From NCBI RefSeq assembly GCF_015500095.1, contig NZ_CP062983.1, positions 310,001 to 374,000 on the forward strand: a stretch of DNA of 64,000 bases, written 5' to 3'. Of this stretch, positions 26,822-35,500 are shown piece after piece. Positions within the stretch are counted from its first letter, which is position 1; every line of letters starts with the position of its first letter. The notes beneath the pieces were generated by a model, which was not told the DNA's origin, did not search any database, and worked only from the letters and a program-made list of their open reading frames with translations. The position numbers and the translations under genes were made by a program. This DNA comes from Phototrophicus methaneseepsis. Lineage in GTDB: Bacteria > Chloroflexota > Anaerolineae > Aggregatilineales > Phototrophicaceae.

Positions 26822-27268
26822 TTAGGGCTTCTTATAAATCGGGGTTGTTATCCAGTGCAGAAGTCGCCAGTCTAGTTGTGGATCATCAGGATTTGTATCC
26901 AGCGTTTCCAACAACTGTTGCTGTGCCCTCTGAACTTGCTGAAAGATCATGAAGCGATTGTGATCATATGGCAGAACCCATGTACCATTGGGAATGATGG
27001 CAGAGACTCGCGGATCACCCTGGCGATGAAAACGAACGGGCAACTTAAACGGCACATCGCGCAAAGGTTTCCACCCGACAAGTCGAATACGTGGATAAAT
27101 GCGCTCTACTAAGGGAAGCTCCCATGCAGAAAAGACCACACCATCCGGGTGCAGTGCCAGATGAGCGCGACTGACATGCAAACTACAATGGGTACCTGTA
27201 AAGGGTTCACGGGTGACTTTGACCAGCAGGGCAGGCTGCCAGTCCAAATTCGTGGATTGATTTGGCAT
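26822..27268 (-). CDS. hypothetical protein
   Basis: This 148-residue protein begins MPNQSTNLDWQPALLVKV. It is rich in aromatic residues and Pro, with mixed strands in the first 110 residues and a helical tail (FQQVQRAQQQLLETL). No family is recognised. It lies 70 bp downstream of the PP-loop ATPase gene on the same strand and may be part of that transcript. Confidence 0.6.
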   Translation of the reverse strand: MPNQSTNLDWQPALLVKVTREPFTGTHCSLHVSRAHLALHPDGVVFSAWELPLVERIYPRIRLVGWKPLRDVPFKLPVRFHRQGDPRVSAIIPNGTWVLPYDHNRFMIFQQVQRAQQQLLETLDTNPDDPQLDWRLLHWITTPIYKKP

Positions 27269-27337
27269 AAGATATGGCTTTCAGTTGCGTCGGACAGAGA
27301 AAGTGTTTTACGGGTAATACCCGAAGTGGCGTGTGTA

Positions 27338-28204
27338 TTACGCGGTTTTACGTTGGTGTGCTTGTACAGCATCTAGTGTTTCTTGTGGAAGTAGCGATGG
27401 TTGAATATCACTCAACCAGAAGTCTTTGCGGAAACTGTAGCCTGTGACAGCTTCGATGCGGCAGTATTCACGATAGGTATCAGGATTATGGATAGCACCA
27501 TTGATGAGGTCATTGAGGCTTGCCAGCACACATAACGCGCAAGACAAGCGCTGATTGGGTTGTTCCAGACGATAAGCAGGATGAGCAATATCGCCATGTT
27601 TGCGGATGCAGTCCCATACATCACGCTCTGTCCAATTGTGAATGGGCAACCAATCATATACAAAACGTCCCTTTGTTGGTGCAGTACAATCCTGGCGTGT
27701 TTTGAAGGTTGCTTTCTTTGAACGTGCATTGCTTTCAAGAGCGCGTATGCCCATTGAGCAAATCAGATTGCCTGTCGGAAATGTGTTGCGTATCCAACGC
27801 GAGATCGGGGAACGCTTCATATCCGACGTACAAAAACGTATTTTTGCAGAAGGCCAACAGGGACGGGATGGATCTTTGTAGTAACGTTGCCAGATGCGGT
27901 CAATCAGGTCGCCATGCGTCCAGTGTACTACATGCAATTCAACGCTTTTGCGTTTAGCGAGGTCTCGCACATACTCCGGTGTTTGATGCCATTCCACACG
28001 TTCGCCCAAATCTGCGTGCAACATTACAGCATCACCCGTCCAGCCTTCGCGCTCCCTCATTTCAAGCAAATGATGGCTCATAGCATCACTGTCTTTACCG
28101 CCAGAAACAGACAGCACCAATGTCGCGCCATTGCGAAGCAGGGATAATGCATCCCGTGTATCTGCTTCCGCTTCTAGCTCGAACAACTTGAGTTGATGGC
28201 TCAT
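27338..28204 (-). CDS. PP-loop ATPase of the PAPS-reductase/CysH-like family
   Basis: This 288-residue protein has the pyrophosphatase loop SGGKDSDAM near residues 35-43. It also has the family segments LHADLG (substrate strand), RFCTSDMKRSP and SCALCVLAS. Cysteines in RPCWPSAKIRFC and LSCALC form a possible iron-sulphur or zinc site. Such enzymes adenylate a substrate for sulphur transfer or reduction. The start overlaps the ThiF-like gene by 4 bp, so the two are translationally coupled. In Urm1/TtuB-type pathways an E1-like enzyme, a ubiquitin-like carrier and a PP-loop enzyme cooperate, and all three are present in this operon. The substrate is unknown. Confidence 0.85.
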   Translation of the reverse strand: MSHQLKLFELEAEADTRDALSLLRNGATLVLSVSGGKDSDAMSHHLLEMREREGWTGDAVMLHADLGERVEWHQTPEYVRDLAKRKSVELHVVHWTHGDLIDRIWQRYYKDPSRPCWPSAKIRFCTSDMKRSPISRWIRNTFPTGNLICSMGIRALESNARSKKATFKTRQDCTAPTKGRFVYDWLPIHNWTERDVWDCIRKHGDIAHPAYRLEQPNQRLSCALCVLASLNDLINGAIHNPDTYREYCRIEAVTGYSFRKDFWLSDIQPSLLPQETLDAVQAHQRKTA

Positions 28205-28965
28205 AAATACGCCTCCAACTCATCACGACAAACGGCAAGTGAGCGAATCGCCATGCTGTCGGCACTGATATAGCTTAGAAAGTTATAAATGGGCTGGCGA
28301 TAGAGCAACTTATAGAGGTACTGTCCGACGACGGTTGCCATCCAATCATTGATGAGCAAATCCTGCTCACCGATTGCAACCAATTCCGCGCAGGACAGAT
28401 TTTCCGGTTGCGGTTCGGGCTGTGGTTCAGGTTCAAGTAAGGCGGGAAACAGCAAACCTTCTTTGGGCAAGTAGCGCACTTTTTCATCATCCAGATAGCG
28501 TCGGATGAGGTCAGGATCATCGCTATTGGACAGTACGACCTGCCCGGCATCCTTATGGTTACCGGATGAAATGTGAATACCATCAATTTTGTGAATCTCA
28601 CGCCGAGCGAGATGGTTATCCACACAACTGATGACGATATTGGAGCCGTAGCGATCAAAATGTCGCTTCGCATCAACAGCATCGGGAATCCAGCGTGTGG
28701 CGAGTCCAAGTGCATAGTTGAGACGCTTGCCCACAATTTCAGCTTTGTATTGTCCGACATCGCAAGGCGCGAAGAGTTGCCGTCCGACATTTTTCTCTTC
28801 TACTTTGTCGGGATCAATCAGTAGAATATCGGGCGCATGACGACGATTACGTTGCATATCATACACAATCCGTCCGACTATGCGGGCAACCTGACTGCCT
28901 GTGCCGCCTAAGCCAACGATGGTGATGCTTTTGAGATAATGATTGGGATCAAAATACTGCATCAT
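28201..28965 (-). CDS. PRTRC-system ThiF/E1-like adenylating enzyme
   Basis: This 254-residue E1-like protein has the nucleotide loop VGLGGTGSQVAR (residues 18-29) and the ILLIDPDKVEEKNVGRQLF segment with the conserved Asp and Arg of ThiF/MoeB/E1 enzymes. SCVDNHLARREI follows. Such proteins activate the C-terminus of ubiquitin-like carriers. A small PRTRC C-like protein with a C-terminal glycine is encoded in the same operon at 30710. The gene overlaps both neighbours by 4 bp. The family member expected in PRTRC clusters is this ThiF protein. Confidence 0.9.
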   Translation of the reverse strand: MMQYFDPNHYLKSITIVGLGGTGSQVARIVGRIVYDMQRNRRHAPDILLIDPDKVEEKNVGRQLFAPCDVGQYKAEIVGKRLNYALGLATRWIPDAVDAKRHFDRYGSNIVISCVDNHLARREIHKIDGIHISSGNHKDAGQVVLSNSDDPDLIRRYLDDEKVRYLPKEGLLFPALLEPEPQPEPQPENLSCAELVAIGEQDLLINDWMATVVGQYLYKLLYRQPIYNFLSYISADSMAIRSLAVCRDELEAYL

Positions 28966-29669
28966 GATTTGTCTCCAATTGCTTGCGCCAATGTTTTGTC
29001 TGCTGAAATGAGGTCACGGCGTGGATAGACACGTGCCTTGCGACCTTCCAGTTCAATCAACATCTTGCGAATATCCTGCGGAAAACTGGCAGATTTTCCT
29101 GAACAGGCGTGGTCTCCAAAGGGGCTACCAAGTAACATCGACCAATCTACTACGAGTGAACCACTACTGAGCGCATCATCACTAACGCGCTGCACCGTTC
29201 CCCAACAAATCGAAGCGGAGTTGAAAACATTGGGTAGTGGGCAACGGAAAAGTTTCGCATCAAGCGAGGTTGGACGACCTTTGACGGCATAGACCTGATA
29301 TTGAGGGGTGTTATTGTCCGTCGTGGTGCGAATCATGAGCAGATCAGGCAAGGGTACACGCATGGCGGTATCCGAGCCATCCAGCCAGATACCTGTCTTG
29401 CAACGTTTGCGGAAGCCAACCACCGTGCGCTTGACACCATCCTGACGCACCATCAGGGTATCGCCATCCAGCAAGCCTGTATCAAAACCAACTTTAGCGG
29501 CAAGTACCATCGCCACCTGCTGCGGGTCTACCGGGTATTCTGTGACCGTTTCGCCTTCGCGTTTACGTAAGACACAACCATAGGAATAAAAATCGAGCGA
29601 GAGAGCAGGCTGCTCACTCAGGGCAGATTGCAAGATCGACCCATTTAAGTCGAATGTTTGGGGCATCAT
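28962..29669 (-). CDS. PRTRC-system protein B-like
   Basis: This 235-residue protein starts at ATG 29669 (MMPQTFDLNG), chosen because the frame upstream lies inside the preceding gene and a GAAAGG site precedes this ATG. Segments VYAVKGRPTSLDAKLFRCPLPNV and CWGTVQRV fit PRTRC protein B, and the place next to ThiF matches the usual PRTRC order. Biochemical function is unknown. It overlaps the upstream gene by 56 bp and the ThiF gene by 4 bp. Confidence 0.8.
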   Translation of the reverse strand: MMPQTFDLNGSILQSALSEQPALSLDFYSYGCVLRKREGETVTEYPVDPQQVAMVLAAKVGFDTGLLDGDTLMVRQDGVKRTVVGFRKRCKTGIWLDGSDTAMRVPLPDLLMIRTTTDNNTPQYQVYAVKGRPTSLDAKLFRCPLPNVFNSASICWGTVQRVSDDALSSGSLVVDWSMLLGSPFGDHACSGKSASFPQDIRKMLIELEGRKARVYPRRDLISADKTLAQAIGDKS

Positions 29670-30447
29670 TGTTCTTGCCTTTCTTCTGAATTGCTTTGTA
29701 AATTCGGTGAATGTTGTCTTGCATCGCCTGCATGACAGCAGGTTCGGAGGTAAGCCAGTACAATCCCGTGAGAACATCGCCCATGATTTCGTCAGCTTCT
29801 TCAATCATCACACGGGCAAAAGCGAGATCATTCGTTTCCCATGCAAGCGGTTCGACTTCCATCATCAATTCCGCATCCCAATCGCAAATGGAATTGTTCG
29901 TTGCTGATGTCAACCAGAGTAGCCCCCATGCCACCTGCTGATATTGTTCTTCGGGGCGTTTAGCTAAATCAGTGGCAATTATTTCAGCGGCGGTATAGAC
30001 ACAATCAGGTATCGTCATGTGATAAGGATTCGCTTCGGGAGAAATACCAAAACATGCCAGAATGGGAATGACTTCAGGATGGGTTGTGTAGAAATCAGCA
30101 TCGTTCAGTTCAACACCGTAAGCAGGAAGTGGAATACCGTAAGGTAGATATTCGAGGTTATCCAGTGGGATACCTGTATTGGAGATGCCTTCGCAGATAA
30201 GCTGATCAACCGTAGCGTAAGTCGCACCCTGGCGCAGTTTGTCGATGGCATCCACGTAGAGATCAGGAAAAAGCTGGCGTGTAACCACCAGTGCCGCACT
30301 CAAGATGCCATCTGGATCGTGATAAAAATCCTCATCATATCCACGCCACAAGGGATCCAACCAGCAAACAGCTTGCGCGAGACAGAGTAACGAATCACTC
30401 TGCATCGCCTGATTGAGGAAGGTATAGGTCTGCAAAAGATCGTTCAT
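29614..30447 (-). CDS. PRTRC-system protein F-like (by position)
   Basis: This 277-residue acidic, mainly helical protein starts at ATG 30447, where it overlaps the upstream stop by 4 bp. The longer frame to 30525 lies inside that gene. Its place between the protein C-like and B-like genes is where PRTRC protein F normally sits, and size is compatible, but I see no diagnostic motif. No JAB-protease (PRTRC A) gene is present. Confidence 0.65.
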   Translation of the reverse strand: MNDLLQTYTFLNQAMQSDSLLCLAQAVCWLDPLWRGYDEDFYHDPDGILSAALVVTRQLFPDLYVDAIDKLRQGATYATVDQLICEGISNTGIPLDNLEYLPYGIPLPAYGVELNDADFYTTHPEVIPILACFGISPEANPYHMTIPDCVYTAAEIIATDLAKRPEEQYQQVAWGLLWLTSATNNSICDWDAELMMEVEPLAWETNDLAFARVMIEEADEIMGDVLTGLYWLTSEPAVMQAMQDNIHRIYKAIQKKGKNNDAPNIRLKWVDLAICPE

Positions 30448-30707
30448 AAGCCATACTCGATCAAAGCTAAGTTGGTCAATGGAATGGGCGCAAGATTGCG
30501 GAGGCGATGGACGGTGGCATTGCAACGTTCGGTGTATTGCACCAGTTCAATCACCGCTTCTTTCACTGTTGCACGTGCTACATCCTGCGGAAACAAACCT
30601 GTCGCGGTGGGACACGCTTTGAGCAAGCGCATCCCCTGCAAATCGACAGGCTCGATACTAGCGAGACACTCTTGCAAGGTCTCAAGCGAAATACCGGAGC
30701 CAAACAT
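30444..30707 (-). CDS. small protein in the PRTRC cluster
   Basis: This 87-residue protein starts MFGSGISLETLQECLASIEP and is helical, with a hydrophobic C-terminal end (IPLTNLALIEYGL). It lies 2 nt after the protein C-like gene and overlaps the F-like gene by 4 bp. That makes it an extra member of this operon. No family is recognised. Confidence 0.65.
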   Translation of the reverse strand: MFGSGISLETLQECLASIEPVDLQGMRLLKACPTATGLFPQDVARATVKEAVIELVQYTERCNATVHRLRNLAPIPLTNLALIEYGL

Positions 30708-30709
30708 GA

Positions 30710-30922
30710 TTAACCTTTTTTACCAGCCTGCGGAATGTAGTGCACCGCCACGGTTCCATCTTCAAGCGTGATCTCACGGACAGTAGCATGAGCAACTTCG
30801 GGATAGGTTCGTTGCAGGATGGTCTTAATTTCATCCAGCGACTTGCCTGCCAGTGAATCATCCTGAGCAATAGTGGTTGTACCGATCTTGAAAATACGAT
30901 TGGGTGTGCTTTGTTCGGTCAT
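30710..30922 (-). CDS. PRTRC-system protein C-like small ubiquitin-like protein
   Basis: This 70-residue protein has the PRTRC C pattern: RIFKIGTTTI, a helix with DEIKTILQRTYPEVAHATV, then VAVHYIPQAGKKG at the C-terminus. The order strand, helix, strand and terminal glycine is consistent with a beta-grasp carrier that the ThiF-like enzyme could adenylate. AGGAAAC precedes the ATG. Fold and conjugation are inference; the family match is by pattern. Confidence 0.8.
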   Translation of the reverse strand: MTEQSTPNRIFKIGTTTIAQDDSLAGKSLDEIKTILQRTYPEVAHATVREITLEDGTVAVHYIPQAGKKG

Positions 30923-30972
30923 GAGACTTTGTTTCCTTTCATTGAAATGGGTTAAATAGGTGAATGGATAAG

Positions 30973-31623
30973 TTAGATCAGTGTTGCTTGGGCTTCGTCT
31001 TTAAGCTCTTCAACTGAAGCTGGCTCATCATCGCTTGTATCGGTGCCGGATTGCACAAAATCTTCCAGTGTGAATAGGGAAAGGTCTTTTTCGGTCAGGT
31101 GTTTCATCTTCTTCGCTACAGCGTACACATCATCGAAGCGAATGGGGGTTTCACCATCCCAGAGCTTGCCATCTATCAAACGACCCGCCAGCATGGTTGC
31201 CTGACGGTATGCAGCCGCATCACTCTCACCACCGACAATCTTGAGATGGCTGATTTTGACGGCTTTTGTGCCTTTCTTGAGCGGAATCTCAATGGTGGGT
31301 TCTTCGTCCGACACATCTTGATGTGACCCATCTTTCTGCACCGCTTTTGACTTGCGTTTGGGTGTGGATTTTGGTTTTTCTTGGGGCAAGTCGGGAATGA
31401 CAGGCGGGTTATCTTCAAGCAATCCGAGCGATGCGCTGGCTTCACGAACCGCATTGAACAGATCATCCAGCATCCCGGCATAATGAAACTGCCGGACATG
31501 CGCCAGATCACCACGTTGAATGAGCAGAGTTGCAGTTGCTCGTTCGGGTGCGATGCCACCGCCTTCGGGTGTCGGCAGTGTCAGGGTAATGATGGTTGGA
31601 GGTGTTTCTTTTGGTGTTGCCAT
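30973..31623 (-). CDS. PRTRC-system protein E-like (by position)
   Basis: This 216-residue protein has an N-terminal strand-helix domain (TLTLPTPEGGGI, then HYAGMLDDLFNAVREASASLG). A charged, probably disordered linker rich in Lys, Pro and Ser follows (about 75-110), then a second domain with VKISHLKIVGGESDAAAYRQ. It precedes protein C as in PRTRC clusters, hence the E-like call. The sequence match is weak and its role is unknown. Confidence 0.55.
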   Translation of the reverse strand: MATPKETPPTIITLTLPTPEGGGIAPERATATLLIQRGDLAHVRQFHYAGMLDDLFNAVREASASLGLLEDNPPVIPDLPQEKPKSTPKRKSKAVQKDGSHQDVSDEEPTIEIPLKKGTKAVKISHLKIVGGESDAAAYRQATMLAGRLIDGKLWDGETPIRFDDVYAVAKKMKHLTEKDLSLFTLEDFVQSGTDTSDDEPASVEELKDEAQATLI

Positions 31624-31642
31624 AGTGCTTTAATCCTTTCGA

Positions 31643-32398
31643 TTAAATGTAAAGCCCGCCATAATCAGCGGGCTGAATTCCTAAAGTGAGACAGATGTCT
31701 TTCAGCAAGATCGAACCGCAACGAAAACAATTTCCATAACCTGTTCTTGTGTTGAATCCAAAACTGGGATGACGGTCATCGTGCTGATGCTGGTGTGGAT
31801 AGAGGCAATGACCACTCAACCAATCGCCGCGTCCGACATAACCCATGTGAAGCAAATGATCGGAAACGACTTGCAGTAATGCTGGATTGAGCGTATTTCC
31901 TGCTCGATGCTGGCGTATTGGCTGTCGTGTTCGTTGAGGAGTTAACTTTTTCGTCGGACGTGGCAGAAGATGTTCAAATGCTGTTGCGGAATAGTAGTTG
32001 TTCTGCTGTTCAACAATGTAGCAAAATGCGTTGTCGCGCTGTGGCTTGCTATTCCGACTGCCGGGTAAGCGCAGCGAATTAACCACGCTCAAAGCATCTC
32101 CACCAGCCATTCGTTGCAATCCTCGCAGGATGTTGCGTGCCAGCTTCATGTCAGACAGCGGTTCATCCAGCCACCAGTAAGCATGATAACCACCGCCTGT
32201 AAAGGTGATGCACGAAGGTCGCGGTTGGATTGTCTGCAAGCGATGGAGCGTTGCCTCATCTGCGTTATCCACATCAACAAAGACAGCAGGCAGAGCCAGA
32301 ATATCTGACTCTCTGCCACGTTGATAACGGCTCAAGCCTTGTTTGCGTAAACCTATCGCCACAAATGCACCCCAGCCCAGTTGATTGGTTTCCATCAA
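31643..32398 (-). CDS. RepB-like archaeo-eukaryotic-type DNA primase, N-terminus lacking a start codon
   Basis: The conserved core is PAVFVDVDNADEATL (catalytic acidic residues), then ITFTGGGYHAYWWLDEP and SLRLPGSRN. A C-terminal zinc knuckle (HPSFGF, then GNCFRCG) suits priming for plasmid replication. The first standard start is ATG 32398. However, the same frame stays open and protein-like upstream to about 32563, including LTAIHPDGKHRTPSRHIPLD, which matches what RepB-like primases have before the core. No ATG, GTG or TTG opens this extension. It may be read by frameshift from the methylase-helicase gene or from a non-standard start. Confidence 0.8.
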   Translation of the reverse strand: MMETNQLGWGAFVAIGLRKQGLSRYQRGRESDILALPAVFVDVDNADEATLHRLQTIQPRPSCITFTGGGYHAYWWLDEPLSDMKLARNILRGLQRMAGGDALSVVNSLRLPGSRNSKPQRDNAFCYIVEQQNNYYSATAFEHLLPRPTKKLTPQRTRQPIRQHRAGNTLNPALLQVVSDHLLHMGYVGRGDWLSGHCLYPHQHQHDDRHPSFGFNTRTGYGNCFRCGSILLKDICLTLGIQPADYGGLYI

Positions 32399-32568
32399 GC
32401 TCGTCAGTGCATTTTCGAGCAGGGCAGGTTGATCCAGTGGAATATGGCGTGAAGGCGTTCGATGTTTGCCATCCGGGTGAATGGCAGTGAGTGTCAGACA
32501 GCTATTGTGGAGATAGGCATCGCTCCGTGCCAGTAGTGCTTCGAGGAACTGACAGGTTTCGTCGGGGA

Positions 32569-35500
32569 TTAGAACATTGCTAGCTGGGTGGGCAATTCTT
32601 CCTCTGTGCTTTGTTTCCGCACTAAAGGGCGCTTTGGGACAGATACCTCAGTTGGCTCATCTCCCGGAATTGCCATCAGGTCGATTTTTCCACGCTTCCG
32701 CTTCTTGTCTGACTGCCGTGATGTGTGCTTTGCGGATGCCTGTAGTTCTTCATCTTGCATATCCTGTAACTTCTCGAAGATGCCGAGCTTGATGGGGGTG
32801 AGTCCCAACGCCTGTTTCGCCAGATCAACAATGGTCGCGGCGCTTTCGTCCTCACAACCCATGAAAACAAAGCGATGTTGTTTCAGCCAGCCACGAACAT
32901 GGCGTACCATACTCTCTTCGTGAACCGGATACTGACTAAAGTCCGGGTCGCGCATCCCAATGACTTTGTAAGTTTCATCATCATTTTGCACACCATCGGT
33001 CAGGATCGTTAGCAGTTTTGCCTGTAACTTCGCCCGTTTCTTGTCGTCATGAATCAGGTGTACGGTATCCAGATAACGTGTGACATATCGATGCAATTTG
33101 CCTGTCCCATCTGAGGACTTAGCGACAATTTCTCGAATTGGAGACGTATCTTCTTCAACCAGAACACCACCGAGTTCAATCGCAACCTGCACCAGTGGAT
33201 CATCCTGGGTTACGGTGATTTCAGGCTCATCGTCTGCGACTTCGACATTCCAGTACGCCATATCTTCGGCATCAATTTCACTCTGTCCCGCACTGACCTT
33301 GAACATCTCACTGGGATCGAGCAAGGCTTCTTCTTTGGCAATGGCATTCAACAAGGCTTCCTCAAACCCAGATTCCTGTTCCGTCAGGGCATCCAGACCT
33401 GTTAAACCCACATCACCGGTGAGCAATTTCGCGGCACGTTGTTTACGACTCATGAGCTGGACAGCTGTATGCTCCATCGTCCCTTCCGCAAAAATGTAGT
33501 AGGTCTTACATTGCTCATGGGTCTGATTCAAGCGATAGGCGCGGGCGGCAGCTTGCATCATTGTCCCCAAGTTGAACGTGATCTCGTGAAAGATCAGTGT
33601 CGGACTGAACAGCAGGTCGAGGCCAGTTTTGACTAACTCAGGGTTGGTGATGAGTACGTTCATGCCTTTTGCGCGTTCGGCTTCAATCACTTTTTCACGG
33701 CGTTCGGCACTGACAGTATTCTTCAGGATGTAGGGTATAGCACCCGGAACATGCTTGCGAATCAGCGACTCAATGCGAGGTTGAATGTCTTTGGTGGCTG
33801 TCTGACGCAGATACACGACACAGGGTCGATTGTTTGCCAGTTCCTCTGTCAGCAGGTCAATCAATGCCTGTTCTTTGGCGTAGACACGATCCTCACCGTA
33901 AGACGGAATGCGTGTAACCACATGCGGACGCTTCTCACCGGTGATCGGGTGTTTGATGTTGTGGATGACCTCTGTAGGACGAAACGCCGCATTGATCCAG
34001 CCCATGCTCCACTGAAGATACGACCCGCGAAAAGTCGTGTCGCCCTCCCAGCGCCGCTGAATTAAATAATCTTTGAGCAAGGAACGGGTACGATCATACT
34101 GGTCATAGGTGTCGGTATCCATCTCTACCGGAAGTGCAACTTCTTCATAGTCCGGTAAATTTTTACCTAAATCCGCCAAACTGAAGAAAATCGCATGATC
34201 CAGCACCTCAGCCACCAGCAAGGGGGAAATTCCGGGAGCCTCCTGATACGGGCGTTCATAGGTCGATGTACCCGTGAAAGCACCTGTGTTGGTATCGTAG
34301 GTCGGACGTTCTTCGACAACCTGTTCGCGCACACCCATGTCCGACACCCAGCTTGACTCAGCCCGTCCGCGCTGTTTGCCAGCACCCTCCAGCACACTCT
34401 GGAAACGGCTTGAGCCGCGTTCTTTACGACTGAAACGGTCTGCACCGCCCCAGTTGTAGCGTTGTCTGACACGCGGATTCAAATGGTATTCAATGTTGAA
34501 AAGCGAGGACGATTTACCATTGAAGGGTGTGCCCGTCATCGCCAGCACCTTCTGCGCCATGCCTGCCAATCTGCCGAATGACTCACCATTTCCTGTATCC
34601 CCGTTCGCCGCCTCATGGATTTCATCCCAGACCAACAAGTAGACCCGATCTGGATAGACTTTTTTGAGGTATTCATCGAGACGATAACGCGGATTCTTGG
34701 GGGCATATTTATGTCCGGGTTTCGGACGTGAACCGCGATCCCGTGCGTCCTGCCATAAGGGTGTCTGACAAACGGCACAGGCACGTTTGCCCGATTTGAG
34801 CCAGCTTTCTGAAGCAGGCACACTGGTTCCCTTACGTTCCTGCATGACGGTACAACCACAATGCGGACATTTTGGCACGCGCTGTTTGACGATGCGCTGA
34901 TTCGGTTCATAGCCTTCAGGTGTCGGCTGCTTGTGTCGCCATAGGGCAACTGCTTCGTTGCGCCAGATAACAGCGACTTCACGACTGCAACCCAGCTTGG
35001 TCAGATCACGTTTGATGAGACCGATTTTCGGTACATCCGCCCCGATTTTGGTGGCACGTGTCATGAAGCGTGCCACATCTTCATGTCGGTCAAGCCGCTC
35101 TATAACACTGTTCGGATGAATACTGAGCAACTCACGTTTCCACTTATCAATCAAGTGCGGTGGTGCAACAATCAATACTACCTGATCTGCCCGCATATCA
35201 TCGGCGATTTTCTGGACTGCACCCGATGCAATAGTGATTGCCGCAGTACCTCCCATCGCCGTTTTGCCCACACCCATTTGGCCCACCAGCAGGATGCTAT
35301 CGCGTTTTTCAAAGCCCTTCGTAATCGCGGCGATGACGTGTTTTTGAGCAGCGTAGAGCGGATATTTGCCCTTTAACTTGACTCTATCCAGAAAACGGCG
35401 GAGACCATTCATGTCGAACTGATAGGCTGGCGAAAACTTGTTGTTGAGATAAGTTGCTAATGCCTTTTTGTTGCTGGTGATGAACTCCAACAGTGCATCA

